A stretch of 64,000 nucleotides of DNA from Enterococcus raffinosus (GTDB taxonomy: Bacteria > Bacillota > Bacilli > Lactobacillales > Enterococcaceae), in the NCBI RefSeq assembly GCF_018917525.1, contig NZ_JAHLOS010000004.1:143530-207529 (forward strand), read 5' to 3'. Below the pieces are notes generated by a model. The model was not told the origin of the DNA. It saw only the letters and a program-made list of their open reading frames with translations, and did not search any database. Of the stretch, positions 49,436 to 57,526 are shown piece after piece (the first letter of the stretch is position 1; each line of letters starts with the position of its first letter). The translations under genes were made by a program, and so were the position numbers.

Positions 49436-49479
49436 CAAAAAGAGGATCAGACCTACTTATGGGTCTGATCCTTTATTTG
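49436..49479. terminator. Bidirectional terminator between permease and ArAE gene
   Basis: AGGATCAGACC pairs with GGGTCTGATCCT. An A run precedes it, so it works best for the minus-strand gene, whose 3' end lies within the stem. Confidence 0.85.
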
Positions 49480-50046
49480 TTTGCGCACGTCATACAGCAT
49501 TTTATTCAGATCCGCCTCTTTTTTGCGCAGTTCAACTAGATCCTCTTTGATCTGTTTCTCTTTTTCATCTGTCTGAGGCGAAATAACGCCATTTAAAGAA
49601 ATCCCAATGATTGTTCCGATGAACGTGTCTAAAACACGATTCAACGCGTAAACAAACGACTCACCCTGAGGGATACTCAAGGCAATCAACAGCATGGTGG
49701 CGATCGCTGAAATAATTCCAGAGTTATTGTTCAGTCCGTCCGAGAGAACGATCACCAAGATCACGAATAGAGGTAAAATGAACAGCTCGATCAAAAAATC
49801 ATTTTTAAAAAAGGCCTGAATGTAGTAAAAAATCAGAGCCAATAATCCGCCGAGGGAATTTCCTAATACACGGGAACGGCCAAAGGAGATGCTCGTGGTC
49901 AGATCCTGACGCAGAGAAAAAACGGCGGCCAATGCAGCGATCAATGGAGAACCCCGATCGGTCACATGAAATAACAAAATACATAGCATGACAGCTAAGG
50001 CGGTTTTTATCGTTCGCATACCTAAACGAAAACGACCAATTTGCAA
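49453..50046 (-). CDS. Aromatic acid exporter family (ArAE/FUSC-like) membrane protein
   Basis: This 197-residue protein has about four membrane segments in its first 145 residues. The family signature IGRFRLGMRTIKTALAVML at the N-terminus is followed by RQDLTTSISFGRSRVLGNSLGG. The C-terminal ~40 residues form a charged coiled coil (DEKEKQIKEDLVELRKKEAD). The family is named for efflux of aromatic acids, but that role is unproven for the short Gram-positive members. AGGAGG lies before the ATG. Confidence 0.85.
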   Translation of the reverse strand: MQIGRFRLGMRTIKTALAVMLCILLFHVTDRGSPLIAALAAVFSLRQDLTTSISFGRSRVLGNSLGGLLALIFYYIQAFFKNDFLIELFILPLFVILVIVLSDGLNNNSGIISAIATMLLIALSIPQGESFVYALNRVLDTFIGTIIGISLNGVISPQTDEKEKQIKEDLVELRKKEADLNKMLYDVRKQIKDQTHK

Positions 50047-50097
50047 TATTTCCTCCTACTTTCTTTTCTTTATACTTAATAGTTTAGCGGAACTTTG

Positions 50098-50138
50098 ACA
50101 AAAAAACAAAAGGCATTGCCTAAACAATGCCTTTTGTG
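50098..50138 (-). terminator. Terminator of the oxidoreductase gene
   Basis: On the minus strand AAAAGGCATTG pairs with CAATGCCTTTT, followed by GTTTTTTTG. Confidence 0.88.
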
Positions 50139-50145
50139 GAGGAGA

Positions 50146-51105
50146 CTATTGGTTTTGTTGCCACTTTTGCTGCATTTGATCTAGAATATCGATGACGTCT
50201 TTTGTAAAGAAGAGGGATTTATTCGGCATTTCACCTTGGATCATTTGGACCATATGTTCAATCTCGTAATTCATCGCATTACCAGAAAAGCCAGATTCAA
50301 TCAATTCTGTTGTCCCATCATTGAAGAAAAGCTCTGCCTTATCCGCTCGTGGATAGTCATCAATCGTTAAATAGCCATTCTCAAATGCAACGATCCCTTT
50401 TTTCGGCATTTTCGCCTGGAAAGTTAGGCTAACTGTAGCCAGCTCGTTTTTGTCATTTTGCAAAATGGTAACTGATTGTTCATCAACACCGGTTGAAAAA
50501 GGAACCATAGTCGAGGCGATCACTGCTGGCTGTTCAGTCATAAACCAGCGGGCAAAGGAAACCGCATAGGTGCCGATGTCTAATAAGGCGCCACCAGCTA
50601 GCTCAGGATTGAAGAAACGGTTGGTCGGATCAGGTTCCTTGTAGCTGCCAAAAGGTGCTTGGATCATTTTTAGCTTTCCCAATCGACCGCTATCCATTAA
50701 TGCATGTAGTTCTTGATACAAAGGCATATTAAAAATCGTCATGGCTTCCGCCAAAATCAAATCCTTCTTTTCGGCTAATTCGATAGCCGATTGCAGTTCA
50801 TCAAGATTCATCGTAATTGCTTTTTCGCACAGCACGTGCTTACCTGCTTCTAAAGCCTGCATGATATGTTGATGATGCTGGCGATTTGGCACGGCAATAT
50901 ATATAATGGAGATATCCTTATCAGCTAATAATTCTTCGTAGCTGCCATAAGCCTTTGGCAAATCGTATTGCTTAGCAAATTTTTCAGCTTTTTCTAAGGT
51001 ACGTGAGGCACAAGCGGTAAGTGTACTTGTTGTTTGGTCAAAACTTTCTGCAAAACTGTGGGCGATGCCGCCGAGTCCGACGATGCCCCATTGTAGATCG
51101 GTCAT
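50146..51105 (-). CDS. Gfo/Idh/MocA family NAD(P)-dependent oxidoreductase
   Basis: This 319-residue dehydrogenase probably acts on a sugar, inositol or dihydrodiol. The nucleotide-binding fold starts GIVGLGGIAHSFAESF, followed by YIAVPNRQHHQHIMQALEAGKHVLCEKA with the conserved Lys. ALLDIGTYAVSFARWF is the family substrate-binding segment. AGGAGGA lies before the ATG. It stands alone with its own terminator, so the pathway cannot be told. Confidence 0.92.
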   Translation of the reverse strand: MTDLQWGIVGLGGIAHSFAESFDQTTSTLTACASRTLEKAEKFAKQYDLPKAYGSYEELLADKDISIIYIAVPNRQHHQHIMQALEAGKHVLCEKAITMNLDELQSAIELAEKKDLILAEAMTIFNMPLYQELHALMDSGRLGKLKMIQAPFGSYKEPDPTNRFFNPELAGGALLDIGTYAVSFARWFMTEQPAVIASTMVPFSTGVDEQSVTILQNDKNELATVSLTFQAKMPKKGIVAFENGYLTIDDYPRADKAELFFNDGTTELIESGFSGNAMNYEIEHMVQMIQGEMPNKSLFFTKDVIDILDQMQQKWQQNQ

Positions 51106-51269
51106 AGTAATCCTCCTAAAGCTAGATTTAAATTTTCAATAATAAAAAGACAAAACTTGTTACGTCATTTTCCAAAGTATAGCAGTAAATGTTAAAATAT
51201 TTCAATCCATTTGCTAAAGAGCTGTTTTTTTTCTAAAAAATCAGTAAAATAGAAAAGGAGGGATTTTTC

Positions 51270-51803
51270 GTGAATCAAATTTATTTAGATTTAGTAATAA
51301 GTGCAATTTTTGAACAATTTCATACCGAGCAAGATTTCTACCAAGATTATTTAGGAGTTACCGAGGCTCAATGGCAGCAGTGGAAAGCTGGCCAAAATAA
51401 TTTAACACCAGAAGCCAATCAAAAAATCAAAAACTTGTTCAGTGATTACGAATGGATGTTGAGTCAAAAAGTGATTCGCCAAACCTTTTTGTTCCCCGAG
51501 AAACGTCCAACTGCGGTTGCTGAATATCGTGAAATGAAGACGATCGTTGCACAAAAATGGATCGCCAGCGGGTTAGCTCAGGTGGAGATGATTCCTTTTA
51601 AAAATAAAAACGAAGAGGAAAACCACGATTTTATCGATTTGCGGGTAACGATTGATTATGATAGCTGGGGGTATAGTGATATACTGAGTTTTCGTTTGCC
51701 AGCTCATATACAAAATCAAATCGCGAGTGCCCATAAGAAGACCGCATTACTTGATTGGGTTAATGAGAATTTAACGGAGACATACACGTCGCTAGACGAT
51801 TAA
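51270..51803 (+). CDS. Hypothetical protein, possible N-terminal HTH
   Basis: This 177-residue cytoplasmic protein begins at a GTG after AAGGAGGG. The first ~70 residues (DLVISAIFEQFHTEQDFYQ, GVTEAQWQQWKAGQNNLTP) resemble a small helix-turn-helix or helical-bundle domain. The rest is alpha/beta and ends in an acidic tail. I recognise no named family. It is followed after 16 bases by the VanY-like gene, so it may be an operon partner of the envelope genes. Confidence 0.65.
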   Translation: MNQIYLDLVISAIFEQFHTEQDFYQDYLGVTEAQWQQWKAGQNNLTPEANQKIKNLFSDYEWMLSQKVIRQTFLFPEKRPTAVAEYREMKTIVAQKWIASGLAQVEMIPFKNKNEEENHDFIDLRVTIDYDSWGYSDILSFRLPAHIQNQIASAHKKTALLDWVNENLTETYTSLDD

Positions 51804-51819
51804 CGAGAGGATTTTTAAT

Positions 51820-52602
51820 TTGAAAAAAACAGTAGGACTACTTTCAGTCATCATCATGTTTGGGATGACCGCCTATTCGCTTTTTTACAGCACACCAGCA
51901 GAATCCGATGCAAAAAAGGAAACTGCCACAACCTATTCTTTTGAGAAAAAGAAAACCACTACAAAGAAAAATGCTGTACAAAAAGCATTGCCGGATTCTA
52001 ATGCAAATGATTGGAACCTTGTATTAGTCGGTCCCAAAAATAAAATTGAAAAAGAAGTAGCTGAAAGTCAGTTGACTACATTGTCAGATAATAGTCATCA
52101 AGTTGACAGCAGAATCGCTAAAGATTACGAGGACTTTTCTGAGGCCGCAACAGAAGCCGGATTTCCATTGGTTATCGTCTCAGCTTTCCGTTCCGTCGAA
52201 GCACAAAAGGAAGTCTTTGATACAAATGTCAGCGGCTTAATCAGCGGTAATGGAATGTCTGAAGAAGATGCAATCGCGAAGACGAAGGAAACGATCACTG
52301 AACCTGGCTATAGTGAACATCACACTGGTCTGGCCATCGACATCGTTGACCAAGATTGGTACAATTCTTATTCATCACAAGTCTTAGATGCATCCTACGG
52401 TGATCAGCCAGGGGCTAAGTGGATTGCTGAAAATGCACCGAAATATGGATTCATCATTCGTTATTTGAAGGATCGTCAGGATATTACAGGGATTACCTAT
52501 GAACCGTGGCATATTCGTTATGTAGGTAAGGAAAATGCCGAGTACATTTCTAAACACGATCTGACATTGGAAGAATTTTTGAAACAGTTGTCAGCCAAGT
52601 AA
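51820..52602 (+). CDS. VanY-like D-alanyl-D-alanine carboxypeptidase (M15)
   Basis: This is a 260-residue exported or membrane-anchored carboxypeptidase that trims the terminal D-Ala of peptidoglycan stems. A signal-anchor segment (about residues 4-22) is followed by a Lys/Thr-rich linker and the M15B domain. The zinc motif is SEHHTGLAIDIVD, and EPWHIRYVG carries the second His pair. IVSAFRSVEAQKEVF is typical of VanY. The start is TTG with GAGAGGA upstream. No vanH/A/X genes are present, so it is a housekeeping enzyme and not a resistance cluster. Confidence 0.92.
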   Translation: MKKTVGLLSVIIMFGMTAYSLFYSTPAESDAKKETATTYSFEKKKTTTKKNAVQKALPDSNANDWNLVLVGPKNKIEKEVAESQLTTLSDNSHQVDSRIAKDYEDFSEAATEAGFPLVIVSAFRSVEAQKEVFDTNVSGLISGNGMSEEDAIAKTKETITEPGYSEHHTGLAIDIVDQDWYNSYSSQVLDASYGDQPGAKWIAENAPKYGFIIRYLKDRQDITGITYEPWHIRYVGKENAEYISKHDLTLEEFLKQLSAK

Positions 52603-52611
52603 GGAGGCACC

Positions 52612-53226
52612 ATGCCTAAAAAAACTTATCGAAAACGAAAGTCCAACGCTTCGATCCCCTTGATTTTTGCGGGGATCTTAGTCATTGGGTTGGCTTTCGT
52701 TTTTTCTTTACATACATTATCAAATTCTGGCGTTGAAAATGAACCCCAAGAGGAGACACTTTCTCGTCAGCAATTCATTGATCAATTAGCACCACATGCC
52801 AAACAATTGCAGCAGGGATATGGCGTTTTGCCGAGTATCATTTTGGGCCAAGCGATTTTAGAGTCAAATTGGGGACAATCCCAGTTAGCGAGCCAGTATA
52901 AAAATCTTTTTGGCATTAAGGCTTCTGGTGATCAGCCTAAAGTAAGTTTAGAAACTAAGGAATTTGTGAACGAGCAATGGATTACGATCCAGGGAGATTT
53001 TAAAGTGTACAATTCTTGGGAAGAATCCTTGGATGATCATACGATGCTCTTTGTAAATGGCACCAATTGGGACCCGCAGCTTTATGCCGGTGTTTTGACT
53101 GCTACCGACTATAAACAAGCAGCCCAAGCTCTCCAAACCGCAGGTTACGCGACTGATCCGGATTATGCAAATAAGATCATTAGTGTGATCGAATCATATA
53201 ACTTGGATCAATACGACCATTCATAG
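52612..53226 (+). CDS. GH73 glucosaminidase, membrane-anchored
   Basis: This 204-residue peptidoglycan hydrolase has a basic N-terminus, a membrane anchor (about residues 14-36) and a GH73 domain. The catalytic Glu is in QAILESNWGQSQLA, followed by YKNLFGIKA and YNSWEESLDDHTMLF, the family hallmarks. There are no LysM or SH3 repeats, so it is anchored and not wall-bound. It starts 9 bases after the VanY-like gene, with AAGGAGG overlapping, so the two wall enzymes are translated together. Confidence 0.93.
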   Translation: MPKKTYRKRKSNASIPLIFAGILVIGLAFVFSLHTLSNSGVENEPQEETLSRQQFIDQLAPHAKQLQQGYGVLPSIILGQAILESNWGQSQLASQYKNLFGIKASGDQPKVSLETKEFVNEQWITIQGDFKVYNSWEESLDDHTMLFVNGTNWDPQLYAGVLTATDYKQAAQALQTAGYATDPDYANKIISVIESYNLDQYDHS

Positions 53227-53264
53227 TAGAATTGACTTAGAAACCTGTTAGGGAGATGGATGCT

Positions 53265-53951
53265 ATGGCAGAAAACAATGCACCTGAAATTATGACCGAA
53301 CTACGAAAAGACATCGTACGAGTACCAGAAGTAATCCAAAAAGCTTCTGGGATCGTCATTTTTGGAAAAAAGATTCGTTCCATTATTTTTACAACGGATA
53401 TCGCGATTATCCGAAACACGGACGCGGATGCAGTGATTGCTGTATATCCTTTTACGCCGCACCCGGCAATTACCAAGAGTATTATCGAAGCAGCAGATAT
53501 TCCGGTGTTTTCTGGAGTAGCAGGAGGCTTGACTCATGGTTCTCGCTCAGCCTATATGGGGATGTTTGCAGAATCGCAAGGTAGCTTGGGCGTTGTGGTA
53601 AACGGACCAACCCCGGTTGAAACGATTCAAGCGATCGAGGATGTAGTGGATGTTCCATTAATTGCAACAGTCACTTCAAAATACTCTAAGATTGAAGAAA
53701 AACTTGCAGCCGGAGTCGATATCATCAATATCAGTGCGGGAAAGGATACAGTCGATGCGGTGAAGCATTTTCGTAAAATGTATCCTGAACTTCCAATCAT
53801 CGCTACTGGCGGTCCGGATGAAGAGACTATTGAAGCTACGATTGATGCAGGAGCGAACGCGATCACTTATACGCCGCCATCTAATGGCGTTCTGTTTAGT
53901 AAGAAAATGGAAAAATATCGAAAAATGGAATACGATGAAGATCATCAATAG
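53265..53951 (+). CDS. TIM-barrel protein of unknown function
   Basis: This 228-residue soluble protein has the phosphate-binding half of a TIM barrel: AGVDIINISAGKDTVDAV and LPIIATGGPDEETIEATIDAGANAIT near the C-terminus, as in several aldolase and synthase families. The N-terminal part (VYPFTPHPAITKSIIEAADI, SGVAGGLTHG) is conserved in Firmicutes but uncharacterised. I chose the ATG at 53265 because GGGAGA (53251-53256) overlaps the earlier ATG at 53256. It is weakly linked to the envelope genes before it. Confidence 0.72.
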   Translation: MAENNAPEIMTELRKDIVRVPEVIQKASGIVIFGKKIRSIIFTTDIAIIRNTDADAVIAVYPFTPHPAITKSIIEAADIPVFSGVAGGLTHGSRSAYMGMFAESQGSLGVVVNGPTPVETIQAIEDVVDVPLIATVTSKYSKIEEKLAAGVDIINISAGKDTVDAVKHFRKMYPELPIIATGGPDEETIEATIDAGANAITYTPPSNGVLFSKKMEKYRKMEYDEDHQ

Positions 53952-53954
53952 AAT

Positions 53955-53993
53955 AAACACCGAGAATCAGGTTTGATTTTCGGTGTTTTTTTC
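53955..53993 (+). terminator. Terminator after the TIM-barrel gene
   Basis: ACACCGAGAATCA pairs with TGATTTTCGGTGT, followed by T. Confidence 0.88.
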
Positions 53994-54066
53994 GTGCAAT
54001 TTTTCCTGCATTTTTAGGTTCAGTTAAGCTCTATTTGCGATACTTTTATGAACCTAAGAATAGGGG

Positions 54067-54834
54067 GTGAGTATTATCAAACGAGTAATTAATAAACTAG
54101 GAATCCTTGCACTTATTTTGGGCGGTGCATTGATTTATTTGAGTAATACGGAGAGTTCACCTGCAAATAGCCAAACCACCGATTCATCAACAGCAGAAAT
54201 TTTGATGGCAGATACAGATCTATCGACTAATCAATTGCTTGATGTGCCTTTAGAGGATCAATATGGTGGGGAGGTTGCGATGGAAAACGGCTGCGAGATT
54301 ACAGCATTATCCATGCTACTAAACTATTACGGATATGAGACAGATAAAAATGAACTAGTCGAGCTGCTTGATTTCGTTCCACTTTATGAAGATGCAGAAA
54401 ATGAGATTCATGGAAATCCCCATGACGGTTTTGTGGGAAATATCTATGAAGGCTACGAAGCAATGGGTGTCGCTGTAGAACCGATCGCTGAAGTGGCTAA
54501 TGAAGTTGTGCAAGATAACCAAAGGGTTGTGGCTAATAATAACACCTCATTTGATGAGCTTATCAACGTGATTCAAACTGGCACACCTGTTTGGGTAATT
54601 ACGACGGTTGATTTTCAAGTACCAACCGAGGATGATTTTCGAACGTGGCAAACGACCAGTGGTGAAATAGAGGTATCGCCCTTATGTCATGCAGTCGTCA
54701 TCACAGGTGTTGACGAGGAGAATGTCTATGTTAATGATCCCTACGGCTATAAAAATCGAGTAGTAGATCGTAGTGATTTTGAAGAGATTTACCAGCTGAT
54801 GGGTACGGAATCATTATTTTTGGAGGAAAAATAG
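54067..54834 (+). CDS. C39-like cysteine peptidase, membrane-anchored
   Basis: This 255-residue protein has an N-terminal membrane anchor (about residues 8-27), a Ser/Thr linker and a papain-like C39_2 domain. The active-site Cys76 lies in ENGCEITALSMLLNYYG, and the His in SPLCHAVVITGVDEENVYVNDPYG. No ABC transporter is fused or adjacent, so it is not a bacteriocin-leader peptidase; a wall or surface substrate is more likely. The GTG at 54067 sits within the GGGGGTGA ribosome-binding sequence, and ATT or ATC 6-9 bases later are alternative starts. Confidence 0.82.
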   Translation: MSIIKRVINKLGILALILGGALIYLSNTESSPANSQTTDSSTAEILMADTDLSTNQLLDVPLEDQYGGEVAMENGCEITALSMLLNYYGYETDKNELVELLDFVPLYEDAENEIHGNPHDGFVGNIYEGYEAMGVAVEPIAEVANEVVQDNQRVVANNNTSFDELINVIQTGTPVWVITTVDFQVPTEDDFRTWQTTSGEIEVSPLCHAVVITGVDEENVYVNDPYGYKNRVVDRSDFEEIYQLMGTESLFLEEK

Positions 54835-54866
54835 AAGACATGGAAATTTCTCTCCATGTCTTTTTC
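54834..54866 (+). terminator. Terminator after the C39-like gene
   Basis: AAGACATGGA pairs with TCCATGTCTT, followed by TTTC. Confidence 0.8.
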
Positions 54867-54886
54867 AATCTGTTTAAAAAGTTATT

Positions 54887-55600
54887 CTAAGCAAAAATAT
54901 GTTGGAACGTTGGTAATAATTGATCAAAAGAGGTAAGCTCGATGTCCTGAATCTGAGACGTTCCTTTGGGTAATTGGCGATTACGATGATTCAACCATAG
55001 AGATTGCCAGCCGGCGCGTTTTGAGCCAATCACATCGTTGTTGAAATTATCACCGACATACAGTGAATTTTCAGGATTTAATGAAAATTGTTTTTTTCCT
55101 AACTCAAAAATTTCTACATCCGGTTTTTCGTAACCTGTCGCTTGTGAAATAATAATATTGTCCTCATCTACCCAGTTTAACAATCCCAGCTGCAGGATTT
55201 TCTTATATTGATGGTCAGTGGGGCCATTCGTGATGATGCTTACTGGAACCTTTTTAACTTTCAGAAAATCAAGGGTTTTTTCAACTTCTTGATGCATTGT
55301 AATGGCATCAAGCTCTGCTTCGTAGACCTCTTGAAAAGTCAACGCTTCTTCATCCGTAATATGGGGATAATCCAAATCCTTCAGTGATTGACTGATCCGG
55401 TGGGAGCGCATATACTCTAAGGTCCATTCTTGGGTAATGACTTTGTTAAAGTTGGCGTCACTGTGGACGCGGAAACGAGTGTAAAGGGGAAGCATATCTT
55501 CCTCGCTTACTAGTGGAAATAATTTCTGGACTGCTTTGCGGAATGGTTCTTGTTGATCGTAAATAGTATCATCGATATCAAATACGACAGTTTCAATCAA
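54887..55600 (-). CDS. YjjG-type HAD nucleotidase
   Basis: This 237-residue HAD hydrolase probably dephosphorylates non-canonical pyrimidine nucleotides. HAD motif I is VVFDIDDTIYD, motif II VSIITNGPTDHQ, motif III the Lys in GYEKPDVEIF and motif IV VGDNFNNDVIGSKRAG. The helical cap lies at about residues 15-90. The start is uncertain: I chose TTG at 55600, with AAAGG about 10 bases upstream, so that the protein begins at the HAD core. ATG at 55618 would add six residues. Confidence 0.88.
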   Translation of the reverse strand: MIETVVFDIDDTIYDQQEPFRKAVQKLFPLVSEEDMLPLYTRFRVHSDANFNKVITQEWTLEYMRSHRISQSLKDLDYPHITDEEALTFQEVYEAELDAITMHQEVEKTLDFLKVKKVPVSIITNGPTDHQYKKILQLGLLNWVDEDNIIISQATGYEKPDVEIFELGKKQFSLNPENSLYVGDNFNNDVIGSKRAGWQSLWLNHRNRQLPKGTSQIQDIELTSFDQLLPTFQHIFA

Positions 55601-55832
55601 AATCGACACGCCTTTCATTTTCAGCAAATTTTCAAATTATTACAGTTGCTATTTTAGTACAAAAAATCACACAAAAAAAGAGGAAAATCGTTGATTAGAA
55701 AAGGTTTTTACTACTAAAAAAGACAAACCGCTGTCTATCAATTTTCAGTATTTGGAACTAAAAAAAAGATTTCTTTTTAAATTCTAATCAATTATGATTA
55801 GAATAAAGAAAATGGATAGGTGGAGGAAAATG

Positions 55833-56324
55833 ATGCGCAGAAAAAAACGACAAGTAACAGATTTAGAATCAATTAAAAATTTAGTCGAAAAATCACAGGT
55901 TGTAAGAATTGCCTTGAACGGAGAGGATTATCCTTATGTTGTTCCCGTGAACTTTGGCTATGAATGGAACGAGGATAAATTAACGCTTTATGTTCACGGT
56001 GCGAATGAAGGTAAGAAAATCTCCATGATCAAAAACGATCCTAAGGTAGCAGTAGAAATGGATGGCAACCACAAATTAGTTGAAGGAACAAGAAACGCCG
56101 CATCTTATTCCTATGCGTATCAAAGCTTGATTGGCTTTGGGAAGGCTGAGCTTTTAGAGGATTTGGAAGAAAGAAGACACGCCTTGCATTTACTGATGGA
56201 GCATGCGGCAAAAGGGGCTGAGTTTGATGAAATTCCAGAAGGTATGCTGAAGCGTACAGGAATCATTAAAATTATCCTGGACTCTTATACGATGAAAGAA
56301 AATATCCATCCTGATGATAAATAA
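55833..56324 (+). CDS. Pyridoxamine 5'-phosphate oxidase-family flavoprotein (Nim-like)
   Basis: This 163-residue split-barrel protein probably binds FMN. The pattern VVRIALNGEDYPYVVPVNFGYE, LYVHGANEGKKISMIKNDPKV and the late LLMEHAAKG segment match the PPOX group that includes Nim nitroimidazole reductases. The substrate is not known. I chose the ATG at 55833, 6 bases after GGAGG; the ATG at 55830 is too close to it. A strong bidirectional terminator follows. Confidence 0.85.
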   Translation: MRRKKRQVTDLESIKNLVEKSQVVRIALNGEDYPYVVPVNFGYEWNEDKLTLYVHGANEGKKISMIKNDPKVAVEMDGNHKLVEGTRNAASYSYAYQSLIGFGKAELLEDLEERRHALHLLMEHAAKGAEFDEIPEGMLKRTGIIKIILDSYTMKENIHPDDK

Positions 56325-56366
56325 AAAGATTGCAAACCGTTTTTAATGCGGTTTGCAATCTTTTTT
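56322..56366. terminator. Bidirectional terminator between flavoprotein and DUF2238-type genes
   Basis: AAAAAGATTGCAAACCG pairs with CGGTTTGCAATCTTTTTT. Confidence 0.92.
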
Positions 56367-57027
56367 ACTTACGAATTTTTTTTAGCCGGTATTCTTCAAA
56401 GTGCGTGGCATTTCCACGACTTTGAACATGTGCGTAAATTCCCATTAAGACCGCACCAATTGTATTGGTCAATAGATCACCCATCGTGTCCATCAATGCC
56501 TCACGTCCGACTAATAATTTCCCAGCAGAGGTTGCGTATCGTTGAAGATTCATATCTGCGACGGTATCGCATAAAAATTCCCAGAATTCCCAGAAAACAC
56601 CACAAACTCCAGCAAAGGCGAAACCAAACAGTAAGAAAAGCCAAGGAGATGTTTTGCTAATATCGGCATCCTTCATGAAGTATCCGATCAAGCCATAGCC
56701 AAGTGCCGTTAAAACCATCGGACTAACAGTATGAAGTATCTTATCCCAGAAGGAAATGATCGAGATCATATGCAGGGAAGTCCCTAAAAAGACGGAAATT
56801 ACTAAGAAGAACCAATAAAAATAAATAATTTTTTCAGGTAAAATGATTTTGAATAATTTAGCAATGATTTCAGGTAGGAATATCAAAGCAATCCCGGCTA
56901 AACACTCAATCACAAAGATTACTCCTTGTTTAGTGGAGTATTTACCAATCGCAAATTCATAAATATTGTAGAGCAAACAGATTGCTCCAAAGATCAAAAG
57001 AGCCAAACGGTATTTTTTATAAGTCAT
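56365..57027 (-). CDS. DUF2238-like integral membrane protein
   Basis: This 220-residue protein has six to seven membrane segments. FVWEFWEF-like VFWEFWEFLCDTV and DTMGDLLTNTIGAV are motifs of the DUF2238/YjdJ-type membrane family, whose function is unknown. I chose the ATG at 57027 (after GAAGGTAGTG); a GTG at 57036 is possible. It overlaps the preceding deoxyribosyltransferase gene by 11 bases and is the last gene of a three-gene minus-strand operon. Confidence 0.8.
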   Translation of the reverse strand: MTYKKYRLALLIFGAICLLYNIYEFAIGKYSTKQGVIFVIECLAGIALIFLPEIIAKLFKIILPEKIIYFYWFFLVISVFLGTSLHMISIISFWDKILHTVSPMVLTALGYGLIGYFMKDADISKTSPWLFLLFGFAFAGVCGVFWEFWEFLCDTVADMNLQRYATSAGKLLVGREALMDTMGDLLTNTIGAVLMGIYAHVQSRGNATHFEEYRLKKIRK

Positions 57028-57526
57028 GGAAATCACTACCTTCTATAAAAGATTTGATTTGCTCCAATAACGCTTTTTCAGTACTGACGATCGTGCCATT
57101 CAATTTGATGAGACCGACAGTATAAAGATTTAAGTAGTGAAATTGATTTTCCGCAGGTGTTTGCAGAGCATTCAATTTTTTATGGTTGTCAGCACCCTGT
57201 TGCCGAGAATCTGTATATAAACCGATCACAGGAATGCCTTTCGCGTAAGCAACGCCGATTTCAGAAGCAACACCTGCATCAATGGTCAATCCATCTAACA
57301 ACGCCACCATCAAATCACTTTTTAAAACCTCTTCAGTATCGGCAAGCGCGATCATCTTACTGTCAGCATACGCTGATTTATCATTGATGCCCTCATTTTC
57401 CTGAGGTAAATAAATTGTCAGGTTTGGATCAATTTCTCGAATTTTTTCAACTAAATAGTTGTTATAAAGTAAGTCGCTTTGTGCAAATAACGGTGCAGCA
57501 AAATAAATGTGTTTAGAAGTAGTCAC
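57017..57526 (-). CDS. Nucleoside 2-deoxyribosyltransferase
   Basis: This 169-residue enzyme swaps the base on a 2'-deoxynucleoside, a salvage reaction. IYFAAPLFAQSDLLYNNYL is the N-terminal signature, and the catalytic Glu and supporting residues lie in LLDGLTIDAGVASEIGVAYAKGIPVIG. The length is typical. It overlaps the upstream acetyltransferase by 14 bases and the downstream membrane protein by 11, so the three are tightly coupled. Confidence 0.93.
   Translation of the reverse strand: MTTSKHIYFAAPLFAQSDLLYNNYLVEKIREIDPNLTIYLPQENEGINDKSAYADSKMIALADTEEVLKSDLMVALLDGLTIDAGVASEIGVAYAKGIPVIGLYTDSRQQGADNHKKLNALQTPAENQFHYLNLYTVGLIKLNGTIVSTEKALLEQIKSFIEGSDFHDL

Noticed and set aside
51820..52602. 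Vancomycin-resistance cluster because of a VanY-like protein
   Set aside because: No vanR/S/H/A/X-like genes are nearby; single VanY-like M15 enzymes are common housekeeping proteins.
54067..54834. Bacteriocin-processing C39 peptidase
   Set aside because: No ABC transporter domains and no bacteriocin precursor nearby; it has a membrane anchor and a linker instead.
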